In this document: piece by piece, positions 31,460-44,280 of the stretch
How positions within the stretch are numbered: position 1 is the first letter of the stretch
Layout: every line of letters begins with the position of its first letter
From: Branchiostoma floridae
Lineage: Eukaryota; Chordata; Leptocardii; Amphioxiformes; Branchiostomatidae
Direction: 5' to 3'
DNA length: 64,000 bases
NCBI RefSeq assembly: GCF_000003815.2
Contig: NC_049984.1
Location: 4,838,581-4,902,580, forward strand
The notes under the pieces: model-generated
What the model saw: the letters and a program-made list of their open reading frames with translations, nothing else
What the model was told of the DNA's origin: nothing
The model's database searches: none
Made by a program: the position numbers and the translations under genes

Positions 31460-34400
31460 ATGGCCCCGCCAGGTCCTATGGGCACATGTACGTCGAAAGT
31501 AGCAGCAGTGCTGAACATCAAGAGACGCTTGAGGTACAGACGGCATCGGCTAATCGTGTTTACGAGGTACCCGTCACCGGGAAGCACCAAGTCCAGGCTG
31601 ATATCGGTTCTGGGCGAACAGGGAGCGGCTCTGGCGCAACTGTACATGGTGAGGAGGTCTTAGTTCTTGTTGACCATACGAAGGAGACTGCCCACTTCAA
31701 GACTTTGTTGTTTGTTCTTCTTTTCTCGAGAAATTTCGCTGTTCCAACAAGTACACCCAACCGATACGTAACCTCGAATAAACATTTGTCGAGGACTAGC
31801 TAAGTCGCCCTACCCTCGTACTCGGTACGGGGTTGGGGCGACTGGCACTGTTCCAGTATATGCCGGCACTGTTCCAGTATATGCCGGCACTGTTCCAGTA
31901 TATGCCGGCACTGTTCCAGTATATGCCGGTAAGGTATTTAGGGGTACACACTGGTCCAGTATATGCCGGTAAAACACGCAATCCTATGGGAAAGAGGGAA
32001 AAAGAGGGTCTCATTTTCTCAGGAAGCAAACGTTTAGTCTTCAGTTTGACTTAATCCTAACCTGTTCTACAAAACGCAGTTCAGACAATTTCTATATGGC
32101 TTGTGTGCAAAAACCACCAAAAAGTGGTCACAATAGATAGGTGGTCCTATGTGTCCTAAGATTGTTCACGTTTCACTATAGTATATTATTAACAAATAAG
32201 ATGCACAATTGTACCTGTAATGTTACTAAGGAGCTAATACGAATTCATTTCATTTTACCGTCAGACGAACAAGACGATATGGGAAGCAGCAGGGCAACTC
32301 CAAAAGAGGCGTCCAGACGATATTTCTGTTGAGGTACGCTACACCGGAGGCACTGCAGACGACCTGAGGTACTGGTTGGGGTTTAGGAGAGACCTGGATA
32401 CATGGTGGAGCGTCCAGGAGGGAAAGGATCTCGGCCACAAAATGGCAAAATCTTTCAATGATGCATTCATGGATGGAGCTGAAAGTGTAGTATTGGTACG
32501 TTTTGAATGTTTCGCAGTGCAGTCACATTCGTCGTAGGGCCTCGTATGGCATAGTCTAAGGCTTAGGTCACATTTCCAAACCGAGGCCCGGCCGGGCAGC
32601 TTTCGGAAGCGAAAAGAATGATATAATAGGCTCTGTACACTTTGTAACTCCAACCGTATAGAAAACGAAGTCCATCTTATATTAGAGTGTTCTTTATACA
32701 GTGAGATACGCAACTCTTTTACCAGTGCTCTCAATGTAGATACACGATGTAAACAGTTAACCAACGACAACCTGTTTGTACGTATAATGACAACCACAGA
32801 CAACATTGTACAACAAAAACTCTGTGAGTTCGTATAACATGTTTTAAGAAAAGGGAAGAGGCATGTAAACGTTAGATATAGCGATAGCATAGCTCCAGAT
32901 GTATTGTTTATTCAATTGTAACACTACATGTGATAGTAATTAGTCTTTAGTGTCCCATCATGGGATTTGCTGCATTTAGCTCACAAGGGCAGGAACATGC
33001 AAATAAAGATCATCATCATATTTCGTAGGTGGGTATACGTAGGGGTCGGAATAACGAAAGAAAGGAGGTAAGGGCGAAGATGATCAGACAAGAATCATAT
33101 ATCAGATCCCCAATTACAGAATTTGTGAAGACATGACGCATTGATCTTCTTTGTAAAGTAAGATAATACTTTCGTACTTTGAACAACTTGTGTTATTAAC
33201 TTATTTGGGTGGAGAAGAGGGTATCAGCTGATATGATTCATGCAAATGAGAACATTACTTGTATAATCAATGAGTAGTATTCGTGATATGTCACTAGAAA
33301 ATGTCAACAAGGTTTTCGAACGCTGTTTTCCTCATTTTCGGACCATTTTGACGTCATATACATACGTATATTCATCATATATTCGACAGAATATAAAGAT
33401 AAAGCAAACAACTTATACAAAACTTTGGAGGTTTGGGGTTAGACCTGGAAATGATTAAATTACACAGTTTCTTACGACTTTGTCCTACTCTTCCTTCAGG
33501 TGGGTACCGACATACCCGCCATTACGGCAGATGTCTTGGAAGAGGCATTTCAGACATTGGAGTCCGCACAAGAAGAGGACACTTGTGTCATTGGTCCTGC
33601 TAAGGATGGCGGGTACTATCTCATTGGCCTCAACCGACACACTCGGACATGGGTCGTAGGTCAGAGTTCTATTGACGTTTGCCAATGTTTGCACCACATT
33701 TGATAGCCGTACACGTACATCGGATGTTTTCACTCCGATTTGTGTCTTTATTGCACGATAGACATAGGAATAGCCTTCACACTCCCAAGTACGTATATGC
33801 AGCGACAGGGATTATGGGTAATATGTCAAAGGTTACGACCCCTAAGACGTAAACAAAACACGCCTGGAAGTCGTTATGCAAATCGAGACAATAATCAAGA
33901 GACTCTAGACGAGTACTGCTTACGTCAGGGGCCGTCTTTGGAAGAGTGAAAGAGCTTATTCATCGATCACCCTAACCCTTCCAGGTTTAACCAACCAACA
34001 TGGCGAATGTGACGTCACGGTACAAATACGCCATAGATTGTCGTTTCCTCATTGTTGCTGCGTTTTTTTTTGTTAACAGCATGACCAAATGTGACTTCTT
34101 TAACTTGTAAATTTTAAACCTTTTCCTTGTAGAGACTATCTTGTCGTGAATGTATTTAGAAGCAGATACTTCATTTTCCTACTAATATATGTTATATGCT
34201 AAAACACCAAGAGAACAAAGAAAAATTTCTTTGAATTCAAATGGAAAGAACAAAATGCTTAATAACACCATGACTGGTATCCTTCATAGAAACTCCTTTC
34301 TACTCTCCCAGATGACCTATTTCAGGATATCGCATGGGGTACAGACAGTGTGCTTCAACAACAGATACAGGCTGCAGAACAACGGGGAATACACTGCAGT

Positions 34401-37400
34401 CTATTGCCTTATAGGCTACAGGATGTGGTGAGTGGTCTGATGCACAATAGACATGGAATGATTTCAGGACGACTAAATTTACCTGGTTACATGGTATAAA
34501 ACATGGGTAAATGACATGCCAGGGATGCACAGGTTATATGTACATATTGAGTTGTATGTTTTTGAAAGTGTATGTCTGTAACGTTGAGATGAAAATAGAT
34601 TTCACTGGGTCACTGGGAGGTCACTTCGAAGCTCATGTAGTATCTCGGTCCCAAAAGCAAGGACCTCCAGACTGCGCAACTCATTCCTACACTATACAAT
34701 CAGACTGTACAACAAATCAATGACTGGTGCCTAAGTGTTTTATTTGTCTATGTACTGTGTATGTCATGCGTACTGTACATGTTGTCTAGTCGTTGTAAGT
34801 ATTTACTCTGAGTCACATTGTAAAGATCAACGGCATTCAGAGATGCTTCTGCTAAGAATTAATCTCTGTAAGGTTGATTTTAATGAATAAATAAGAATTA
34901 GTTTATAAAAAAAAAATAAAGAATTTGAACTCGAATTGACGCATTCCCTCTAGGACACCAAAGATGACCTTGACGAATTTGAGTTGCGGACTGGAATTAG
35001 TCGACAGGAACTGTCGGCTCCGAGTTGGACGGTCATCATCCCTGTTCTCAACGAAGCGAAGAACGTTAAGTCGGCGATAGACAGCGCCATGCAGGTAACA
35101 AAACATTACTTGCCGCGCGAGGAGGATGGTAAACTGGTGTCCGATATTCTCAGTTCAGCAACGTCACAGAAATGTGGGCATCCTCTCTTCAGCATCTTTC
35201 CAAATAATGTTCTTTCAATTCACGTCAATAAAGTCGGTGCTTGTTGTGTGAAGTCACAGACGCCTTACTTGTTAGTGGAACCTGAAAGAGGGTATTCAGC
35301 TGTAAATGTGCGTGCACGTGTGTATACTTTGTACCTAATGTCATTGACTGTGGTTACACTTAAACAGTTGAAATTTACCTGATATCTTCAAAGCTTTGCC
35401 ATCCAGTATGTCGTGTAATACGTAAGCCATGGTCATGTGACTGCAAACACCTCATGTCCCAAAGTATACATGTACTGTTTCAGACCAAAATTACCCCCAA
35501 ATCCTTGAAATGGCCCCCTTATAGTCTATTTCGAGGCTAAGAATACTAGTATTTGTTTGTTTCTACTTCGTCTTTTGTATACCGCTGCCTTGCTGAAGAC
35601 TGCATCATCAACGAGTTCCCACACTGAGGTGGTGGTATGTGATGGTGGGAGTACAGACGGTACACCAGACGTCGTGAAGAGTGTTGCACAGTTGTATCCT
35701 GAAGGCACAGTCAAGTTTGTGTCAAGTCCTAAAGGTATGCTCCTATTACCGTTACATGTAGTGGGAATTACCTAAACTCAATTTCAGGTTCAGGTCCGGA
35801 TTCAGGTTCAGCTGTTCAGTCCGGACCTGAACCCATCATCACATATTACATGTATGTGCATTTTTTGAGAGGGAGGGGGGTGGTGCATATAAATTGTATG
35901 TTAGCATGAATTGAAAGGCAATGTGAAAAATACATGAAAATGATAGACAGCCAGTGTAAACACGAACTGTTTTTTGTCTTTTTCCAGTGCAAATTTCACT
36001 GTCTATAGAAGGTTTTAGATGGTTTAGAACAAAAAAAGGGAATATAAGTGACAGATTGCTTTTTGCAAGTCCGGACTTGGCTCCGGAAATTTAGGTTTTT
36101 TTTGACTTGGACCTAAACATTTTTAAGTCCAATTCCAAGTCCGGGCTTTAGGTACGCACCACTAGTTACATGTAAGGCCATGTTGATTTGATTATATGGA
36201 TGACATCTTTGCGCGCATTAATTTTCGGCCGTTTCTAAAATAAAAATGAAAATAAAAGTTTTCAACCATTGTACGAAGCAACTGCAAAAGGAGAAAATGT
36301 ATGCTTTCGATAAAAGATATCTACCGGAAAGCATATACTAATGTCAATGTCAAGAACTGTGAAAACAAAAATGAAGAACCAATTGTTCGGCATACCATTT
36401 TCTGTTCCAGACCACATAGATTTCTTAATGAAGGCAACCTTTTCTTACACATTTTTTACTCACAGGCTCACATCAGTTTTGGAGGACCCCAAAGGATGTC
36501 ATCCATTTAATCAAATCAACTTGGCCTAAAGGGGTGCTCAAAGAAAAACAAGCTTGCTTGTCGAAGGGATGCATCTACGTGACGTCACAGCTCCATGTTG
36601 GCCATTCCTATGAATTCGGAAGTGTATGATGACGTAATAATTCAGTTCAGTTCATCCTCATAGAGATGGCATCAGCGTCTCCACGTGTTCCTGTAATGTA
36701 ATAATTACCTGCTGTAATTGCATACACCAATCCAAATTTACCTGGTAAATTCCGGGTTTGGTCAGCCAGCATGTCCGGAACGATATCTGAGTCATGGATG
36801 TAAAGACCCTGAATGGGATTTGAAAATCATAACTTAATTTGCGTGATTGATGAGAAAATTTGTGTTTTACTGGTGTTAAATCTGTGTGACGACCTTTTTT
36901 TTTCGTCCACCGCGATTGTGGTCATTACGATTTCATTATTTCCGATATGTCAACACCAGGAAGAGGTGTCCAGATGAACACCGGTGTCCAGCATGCAACA
37001 GGAGACTACTTGTTGTTTCTGCACGCTGACACATGTCTACCGTCGTCATGGCAACGTGTGGCTTTCAGGACGCTTTGTAAGCCCGGAGTGTCGATGGGAG
37101 CCTTCCGTTTTGGTCTGAAGGATAAATCAGCTGAAGGATCAGACAACAGCAGGTACTTATGTAAACTGTAGTTTTAAAGCAGAGGTTAAGGGGGTAACGC
37201 CCCCTTTTTCTGATTAAGCTTCAAGCTTTCTGTAAGCCAACAAGACAACAAAGTTATGTCAAAATATTTAAAAAAGAACTGATGCCATAAGAAGAATTCT
37301 ACTATAAAGTAGACTCCACACCTGAGGACCTCTCACAATAATGCTTTCTGTCCCTACAGTTTTCCGTGGATATGATAGAGTATTTTCCATTTGCAGTGAT

Positions 37401-40400
37401 AGCTGGTGGTTCGAGTTGCAGATGAGATTCTTAGTGTGGAATGCCAACCTGAAGTCAACACAGTTCGGTAAGAAAATACTGTATCATAAAACAAAACAAC
37501 CTTTGCTACATTTTTAGATTAGCATTACAAACACTACAGACATGTACTGAACACTACTAGTATCAGTCTGGCTGTTCTAATGATACAGAGGTAACTTTAG
37601 TATTCCATGGGCTTGACTGGATTATAAAATGGGGGGGGGGGGATTTTTTCGTTGCCTTTGCTGCTACATTTTTGTATATAGAGACACGACTTGTCATGGT
37701 AGAGTGTTGTGCCAGTTATCCATAGTTCCGTTATCTGGAATATGACCCGTTTTTAATGGGGGTATAACAAAATCAAAAAAGAAAGAAAACTAGACAAGAG
37801 AGACAAAACGTTTTTTCACTGTTTTCATTTTGAATATGACCCATGGAATCTGTTATTGCACGACAGCGTTGTCATGCCACCAGCTAGAAAAGTATTTTCT
37901 ATCCGTAACGCTAGTTCACCTTTATTCGCGGGATAACTTATATCCGTTGCTTTAACAAAGTGCAATATTTTGAAACTACCTGCAATATTTTGAAAATATT
38001 GCAATTTGTGACCACCGTCTATCGACGTCATTGCCCCTTTTAAAAGGATAAAGCTAAGGGCACAACCCACCGTACGTGCAAATACGTGTTGTCTACTTGC
38101 CAAAACGTGGGCAATCTTTTGGGATCTGTAAGTGGTAAGTACCGCCTCCATGGCCTCCGTACAAACTCGTGGGGAATCCGACGAATTTTGGAGCACGCAG
38201 ACACGCCATAGATCTTTACGTGCAGGCAAATCTTTCTGTGCCATCGGGCTGCGGATTCGTCGCGCCTGCCCTGTACAGCCTGAACGTTTTCAGAAATACG
38301 TGGCCTCCCCCCCCCCCCCCCCCCAAAAAAAGTACGGCGTGTTGTGCCCTTAGCTTTAAGGCCGGGAACTAGCGTTACAACTTGTGACCCTTTCCAGAGC
38401 TTCCATACGGAGATCAAGCTTTCTTCATGACGACGAGACAATTCCTGGAAGTCGGGGGCTTCCCGGAATTCCTTCTGTTGGAGGATGTCAAGATGGTGGC
38501 GTTGATGAAACGTCACGGTCACGTGGCCATAGCAGAAGGCGACCCCGCGCTGACGTCCGACCGGAAATGGAGGCAGCACGGTTATTTTCAGGTAGAATAC
38601 TACTTTAATAGGATGATGCCCACATGTTACACTTTACAGAGATTGACAGCCAAAACACAGCATGTTTTATATTGCAATAGTACATAACATACACATTACA
38701 TATTGTATATCTATCCGTCATATACAATTCTAGTATTCCAGTAGTCTGTTTCTACAGTAATGTTAATCACTCCCCATTGTCACATGTAGGGGTAGGTACC
38801 GGTTTTGTACCCAGAAAAACCGGACCTGAAAAAATTCGGTGGGCCGGATGTTGGACCTATTGGAAAATGAACAGATTATATGATCAGGCATTCACACGTT
38901 TCGGGGCCTATCGGTCGAGGAAAATAACAAGGGCGAAGTAGAGTAGTGTCTCTAGCCATCTTTTACCAAGTTTTACAGTCAATAGTACAGAGGCACAAAG
39001 CATTGTAGGACTTTAAACGCCATTGGGAGTCGAATATTCCACAAAACAGATGTCTTTGTTGCGAAATGGACCTTTTTTGAGTATCGTATATCCACAAGTT
39101 CTCACATACTGACAGTGCAGATAAAGGTACAGGCTCCTTACAGGCTCCTAGCCAATCAGATTGCGCTCCGAGCCATGACGTCATTTTCCCGCGGACTTGC
39201 TTCCTTCGCCCAGACCTGGGCCCATGCCTGAGTATTTTGGAGAATTTGGGTCTCTACGCCTGCGTAGAGACCAGTTCAAAGGTTAAAATACGTCATATCC
39301 GCCTAATGATAGGCATGTCACACCAAAATTTTGGTTAAGGTTAAAGTTGCTGAAACTGCTTTCAAATTACAGATCAGATTCTTCTGATTACAATGCTTTT
39401 TATTGTGTTGAAATCCGACAATGTTGAAATTTTCTAGAATTTTTCAAAGTTGAAAAGTTGGACGTTTTCATTAGAAGAGGCTTATCTATTAGCCCTATGG
39501 GAACAGTTGACCTCGACATGGCACCGAAAATGACCACAAGCACAGTTATTTACACACTTTTTAATGTATCTTCCAAACGCTTTAACAAATGTTCTTCAAA
39601 TTTTCAGCACATGAAGATAATATTACTGGACAGACTATAATATTGTTTTCTCGACATATCATCATTACTTTGTATTAATTAATCCTAATTAACCCTAATT
39701 AATCTACTTATCCACAATAGTACCATTCAATTAATCTGCATTTCTTAAACATGCTACAAGCTTAAGAAAGAACTTCACGTTTCTAATTCAAAGTAAGACT
39801 AATCATTAAAAAATGAAGTATTTTTGTAGTTTTTATTGATTACAAAATATGCAAATGAGGGTTATTACCCTAAAGTACTTCCAACAAAACATGTAATTAT
39901 ATCACTTGTCCATATTTGAATTACATATTCCCTGAAATAAAAATAGACAGTGCTAACCTATATTGCATGTTGACGTAAGTACAGGAATGTATCCACACTT
40001 TTAGGAACATCAAGAAATAATTAAGAATTTATGCTAATTAGCAATATGCTAATGATACATATATGGTGAAAACTATCCACACATTGGCTTTTAATCACAT
40101 TTATGTTGTAGGCATACTTAAATGGGTTGTACAGATGTAAATTGCATGTTACTTTAAAGAACTTTTAACAATCAAATGCTTAATTAGCAGTTGTCCTAAT
40201 TAACATCGTAATTAATGACATTAGTAATAGTAAGTGCTAATTAGTATGCATACATGTTTTACCCATTCTAAAAAATAACTGTTTAGTTCAAGTAACTTTC
40301 TGATTATTATTAGTAGGTTGCTTTTCTATTCAGTTTCTCTTAACTTAGCCTTTATTCTTTAAAAATCAAAACAATAAGATCAAATAACTTTCAATGTTCG

Positions 40401-41984
40401 TCACCAATTATTGCAACTCCAAACATGTCGTGTCTAAACTTGATCTGTTGTCTCGGTGTCTGCAGCCTTGTCTCTGGTGAGCAGTTTTGACAAGTCTCTA
40501 TTTTGCTGTTTCCGCTGATCTGCCCAGGATATGTCCCTTTTGTGTCAACTAGAAAATTAAAAATGGTCTCGAAATTAATACCATGCAACTGACAAATTCC
40601 GATTGAGCATGGCGATAACGTGTCTGCACGCAACATATTATTTACGATAGTGAAACGTTTTTTTGTTACAAAATATGCCACATTATCGGTAATGAAAGGT
40701 ATTCTACACAATACATCAAATATATTGCCATTCTGCGGTCAAATAGCGCAGAATTTATGATAATATGTTGAATTTATAGCGCAGACAATGTCCGCGGACG
40801 TCCGTGTTGTCACGCCCCCCTCCCCCTCCACGGCCGTGCGCGGGCTGCCTAAAAAAACTCTCAAATCGCATCGCTAAAGCCACAAGCCAAACTCGCGTAA
40901 ATAGAAACAGAAACTACACCATGATGATCGCAATATATCTATATTTGTCACTGTGTATGAACAAAATTGCTAAATTCAAGAAAAATGGCAAAAATATCCA
41001 CTTACTTTCGGAGGTTTCCCTACTCTGGCCCATAACTTCCGCCAGGAATGACGTAGCAAAATTGTGCAACCACTGGAGTGAACCTTGATCTCTGCCCTTT
41101 CACCTGGAATCATTCCCAGAGTTCTCCGATGCACGGCGGCTTGTGGCTTTTGAGTTGAAAATTGCATCTCCGCCGGGCGGCCTTCGAAATAGCGTGCCGC
41201 GCGCGCGGCGTCAAAACGGGGCATTTTTCCGGCTGTATCTCCAACTTTTATGATTTTTAGCTCCTTATTATATGGATATTGTCAACTAAAAATCAGATAG
41301 TATCGTAGTCAACATTCCATAGATTATAGACAACGATTTTGATTGGCATTATTCAAGCGGTTGATTTATAAGATTTTCTTAAAAACATTTACGGCCCCGC
41401 GGGCCGCTTCGTTCTAATGCGGGAAGGGGGTAGGTTTGACATGCCTACTAATGAAGTTTCTAGAACAGCCGACGACTGAATCAGGTCCAGGTTCAGGTCC
41501 AAACCTGATCCTCTGGACCTTAACCGGACCTGGACCTGAATTTTCTGTACCGGTACTAAGCCATAGTCACATGTATTCACTTATGTTTCTACCATGTACT
41601 TGCAATTAGCCTTCGGGCATGAATTTGCAAATAAACTTTCATGGCGGTAGCTACATCATTTCTGGTAGTACCCGGTGTCTAATACTAGTATACAATGGGC
41701 CTATAACCAGAAAACAAGAAATACTAAAGCAAAGAAAAAAAACGGAAAGAAGCTAATGAGGCCAAGACTAACACCTGCCAAGCCATATCAAAAGATGTCA
41801 ATGGCTTTTCCCCTCTTGCCATGATTTGAATAATGCAAAACTCAATTTTACACAGGTGACAGCGCGGAACATTCTGGTGATGCTGGCCTCCAAACTAGGG
41901 GTGCACCCAGACACGCTGGCAGGGTGGTACTATAGCCCTGTCAGGAGCTTAACAGCGACGGATAATCAGTGCCCGTCATCTTGA
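31460..41984 (+). CDS. Two-domain fused glycosyltransferase (TIGR04282 + TIGR04283, arsenosugar/selenodomain-associated type)
   Basis: Ten exons: 31460-31648, 32265-32495, 33500-33659, 34312-34427, 34954-35094, 35599-35734, 36960-37152, 37397-37467, 38398-38591, 41856-41984; all GT/AG, phases consistent, 519 residues. Residues ~28-240 match rSAM/selenodomain-associated transferase 1: LIVFTRYPSPGSTKSRL, VEVRYTGG, LVGTDIP, GPAKDGGYYLIGL, IAWGTDSVL. Residues ~257-510 match transferase 2, a GT2 fold: WTVIIPVLNEAKNV, VVCDGGSTDGT, GRGVQMNTG, ATGDYLLFLHADT, PYGDQAFFMTT, LLEDVKMVALMKRHG. In bacteria these two are usually separate neighbouring genes, now annotated as arsenosugar-biosynthesis glycosyltransferases; substrates are poorly defined. 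No signal peptide or membrane helix is evident, so probably cytosolic. Start GCCATGG has good context. The joined domains with introns show a native eukaryotic gene, though a bacterial origin is likely. Confidence 0.9.
31844..31927. repeat. Four perfect 21-bp tandem repeats in intron 1
   Basis: The unit GGCACTGTTCCAGTATATGCC occurs at 31844, 31865, 31886 and 31907, with a partial fifth near 31952-31970. Perfect identity suggests recent expansion or contraction. Confidence 0.95.
32620..33020 (+). pseudogene. 3' end of a non-LTR retrotransposon (plus strand)
   Basis: Reads as LCTLCNSNRIENEVHLILEC followed by SLYSEIRNSF, then QQKLCEFV and a stop: the Cys/His-type end of a LINE RT ORF. It ends with AACATGCAAATAAAGATCAT and a CAT repeat. 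Lies in intron 2 of the fused glycosyltransferase gene; same type as 27821-28130. Confidence 0.65.
33768..33960. mobile_element. Degenerate MITE related to 18534-18726
   Basis: Shares TATGGGTAATATGTCAAAGG-like and TTATGCAAATCGAGACAAT-like blocks and a GAGCTTAT end with the copy at 18534-18726. In intron 3. Confidence 0.4.
34630..34900 (+). pseudogene. Possible LINE 3' fragment in intron 4
   Basis: A degenerate frame around 34650-34740 (CTGCGCAACTCATTCCTACA) resembles the RLRNSFLP...LYN end common to LINE ORFs, followed by an A/T-rich tail with AATAAATAA. Frameshifted; tentative. Confidence 0.35.
36176..36526. mobile_element. Harbinger-like MITE, copy 2 (351 bp)
   Basis: Ends GGCCATGTTGATTTGATTAT and its counterpart ATCAAATCAACTTGGCC, each followed inwards by GGATGACATC/GATGTCATCC. 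TAA on both sides (36173-36175, 36527-36529). In intron 6 of the fused glycosyltransferase gene. Confidence 0.72.
38055..38352. mobile_element. MITE with AAGGGCACAACCC ends, copy 1
   Basis: Left CTAAGGGCACAACCCACCG and right CGGCGTGTTGTGCCCTTAG are inverted. The interior matches the copy at 43717-44001 (AGTGGTAAGTACCGCCTCC, TGTACAGCCTGAACGTTTTC) and contains a poly-C run. It ends about 45 nt before exon 9. Confidence 0.65.
38592..41855 (+). other. Intron 9 of the fused glycosyltransferase gene
   Basis: 3.3 kb. A very A/T-rich stretch at 39640-40390 rich in TAATTA; fragments of an ACCGGACCTGAA repeat family at 38797-38870 and 41470-41560 (also near 25655 and 35790). No coding exon or RNA gene recognised. 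Confidence 0.55.
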
Positions 41985-42547
41985 ATCTTTCACATGTTGA
42001 CTTCGTATCACGGGACGTAAGCTTCCCCGTTGGCTTTTATCTATAGGACCGCTGGTACAAGTGTATTTCATCCTATATATGAATTCAGTTACATTCTAGG
42101 AGTGAACAATTCTTGCAGTGTGCAACAAGGTAGATATATACATAGCAAGAAAATGTTTGGTAGTAGATGCTAGTTAAATCCGATATACACATATACCCCA
42201 TTATAACGATGTCTAAATGATTGTGTTTACTTTGGTGTATCTATAATAGTTGTCAAAGACCGTACAGAAGTCCCTGTATTGTGTACATTGTTGTATCAAT
42301 TAAATTACCATACCTTACTATTCCATATTACTATTGTTATCATTATTATCATTATTGTGTATGTAAAGTTAGTTTGTTACTTGTATGTGGCTTTGTCAAA
42401 ATAACAAAGTTCATTACAGTGCCACAGTGCCATTGTCTTTGTCTAACGTTAATGTAAGTAAGTATAATAAGAAAAAAGATCGCTCCAACTAGTCCAACAT
42501 CATACAATTTATAACCTGATGAGCTATTCAAAGGCAGCGTCAGGTGT
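41985..42547. other. Spacer between the fused glycosyltransferase gene and the LRR fragment
   Basis: Contains the 3' UTR of the first gene and, from about 42237, sequence homologous to 47340-47575 downstream of the intact LRR gene (AAAGACCGTACAGAAGTCCC). So the 3' flank was duplicated with the LRR piece. Confidence 0.55.
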
Positions 42548-43096
42548 CTAAAACAGTACAACAGAAGACAACAGAAGAATAAACATAACAACCAGATCCA
42601 TGCGACTAGAACCCGCACCAGCACAAGCCAGGCTGTCTGACGAGATTTCATTCAGTAGTGGCACCTGCCATAACGCTAATGATCTCGGCAACGTTCGTAC
42701 GCAGAGCGTCTTTTCTCCAATCCGTGCAAAGTTGGGACAGTCGAAGAGCGGTTTGAACTGACATGTACACGTCACTTTCACGTACCCAAGCGACGCCGAC
42801 ATGTTCTGAGATGGAACCATCCCACAGTCTACCGTCATCAGTAGATTTTCTTCCAGAGAAATGGCTTGTATGCTCTGAAGGTTGTCAAACGTGCCGTTTT
42901 CTATGACTGTTAGGTCGTTCTCGTGAAGATTCAGAATCAACAAGTCTCTCAAGTTTGCTTCACTGAAAATTCCAGGCGGAAGACGTTTGATCTTGTTGTC
43001 TTCCAAACGAATGGTCTGGAGGCGACGAAGGTCCTTGAATATATCTTCATCCAGACTTTCTAGCTTGTTGTCGTTCAGTCCAATTTCTCTGAGAAC
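42548..43096 (-). pseudogene. 3' fragment of an LRR-GPI gene (tandem duplicate)
   Basis: Encodes about four LRRs, the C-terminal cysteine cap (VDCGMVPSQNMSASLG, TCTCQFKPLFDCPNF) and a hydrophobic tail (SSRMDLVVMFILLLSS), nearly identical to the end of 47576-49072. Homology stops at 43096; beyond it lies a transposon end (GGTAGATTTGCTTGGAGATTA, 43110-43130). The N-terminus, signal peptide and most repeats are missing, and no exon replacing them was seen. Probably a pseudogene; the frame is still open, so its break may be recent. Confidence 0.8.
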
Positions 43097-44065
43097 GTGT
43101 CTTGCCACCGGTAGATTTGCTTGGAGATTAGTTCCCTGGCGACCTTATTCAACGAGCGACAGGGAAGCGATCAGAGGAGTGAACCAGAACCAGAATATAG
43201 CATGGATATCAAGTTATAATTGTTGGGCCGGAATTTGTGTAATGAAAGGACGTCGGCGCGCTTACATTGACTGAAAAACACTGATTTAGAAATAAATTTG
43301 AGGACCGAACAATTGAAGACCAAGTTTTTTCCTACCTTGCATTGACCCATGGATGCGTGTATGTGACGCGAGAGAGTTGTGTGTGATTGCCGATATCTAG
43401 TACTGACGTATTTTCTGTGAGAAACTTGACATCGTATGTGTATAATTACTGTTTAAACTCCATTACGAAAAGTTATTTTTCTTTGTTCGTCCAACATCAT
43501 CAATGATTAATTACAACTAGTCTACAAATGCGTCGATGAAGGTTAGACATCCAGGTAATAAGAAAGGCCAGGTAAAGCTGGGCGTCTGAAACTTCTGACC
43601 GTTTCCAAAATTAAATCATATCCAGTTTCTTGAGTAATTGCTATGTGACGTAGTCTAGAATTGCGTTCGACGCACATACCAAAACAATGAGTTCCAAGGC
43701 TGTCGTATGTCAAAAGGGCACAATCCGCTGTACGTGCAAAAACGTGCTGTCTACGTGCCAAAACGTGGGCAATCTTTGGGATCCGTAAGTGGTAAGTACC
43801 GCCTCCGTACGAACTCGTAGGGAATCCGACGGAATTTGGAGCACGCAGACACGCCGTACATGCAGACAAGACTTTCTGTGCCATCGGACTGCGGATTCGC
43901 CACCCGTACGTGCCAGTACGGGCGACGCGCCTGCCTTGTACAGCCTGAACGTTTTCAGAAAAACGTACGGACAAATTGCACGTACGGCGGGTTGTGCCCT
44001 TAGCTTAAGTCAATAGTGCTTACTCATCGTGAACTTTGAGACTAGTCACAAGTTCAAATATTAAA
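43097..44065. other. Spacer before SDR copy A
   Basis: Contains the truncated MITE end at 43110-43130 and the AAGGGCACAAC MITE at 43717-44001. Nothing else recognised. Confidence 0.5.
43717..44001. mobile_element. MITE with AAGGGCACAACCC ends, copy 2
   Basis: Left AAGGGCACAATCCGCTGTAC and right GTACGGCGGGTTGTGCCCTT are inverted; interior as in 38055-38352. Confidence 0.65.
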
Positions 44066-44192
44066 ATGTGGCGTCTGGCGTGGGTTAGTCTGACGGTGTT
44101 ACTCGGTGCGGTAGCCGCCGGGGTCTATTGGAGCTACGATGGCTTCGATCCAGGTAGGCTTCAGGATCACTTGGGACGGCCAGGTGTGTGTA

Positions 44193-44280
44193 TGAGCAGA
44201 GGTTGGCGGGGAAAGTCGTGATCTTTTCTTATATACCGTCTTTTTCTGTCAGCTATCCCACCAACCTCTGCTTGGAGAGT
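44193..44280. mobile_element. CTCCAAGCAGAGG-family hairpin in SDR-A intron 1
   Basis: GAGCAGAGGTTGGCGGG on the left and CCAACCTCTGCTTGGAGAGTA on the right (last base dropped from the match) form the hairpin; the left outer end is truncated. Confidence 0.55.

Noticed and set aside
31460-41984. Functional link between the fused glycosyltransferase and Sec-MsrA through selenium
   Set aside because: The 'selenodomain' name comes from bacterial gene neighbourhoods; no Sec codon or SECIS was seen in the fused gene, and nearness within 25 kb is weak evidence.
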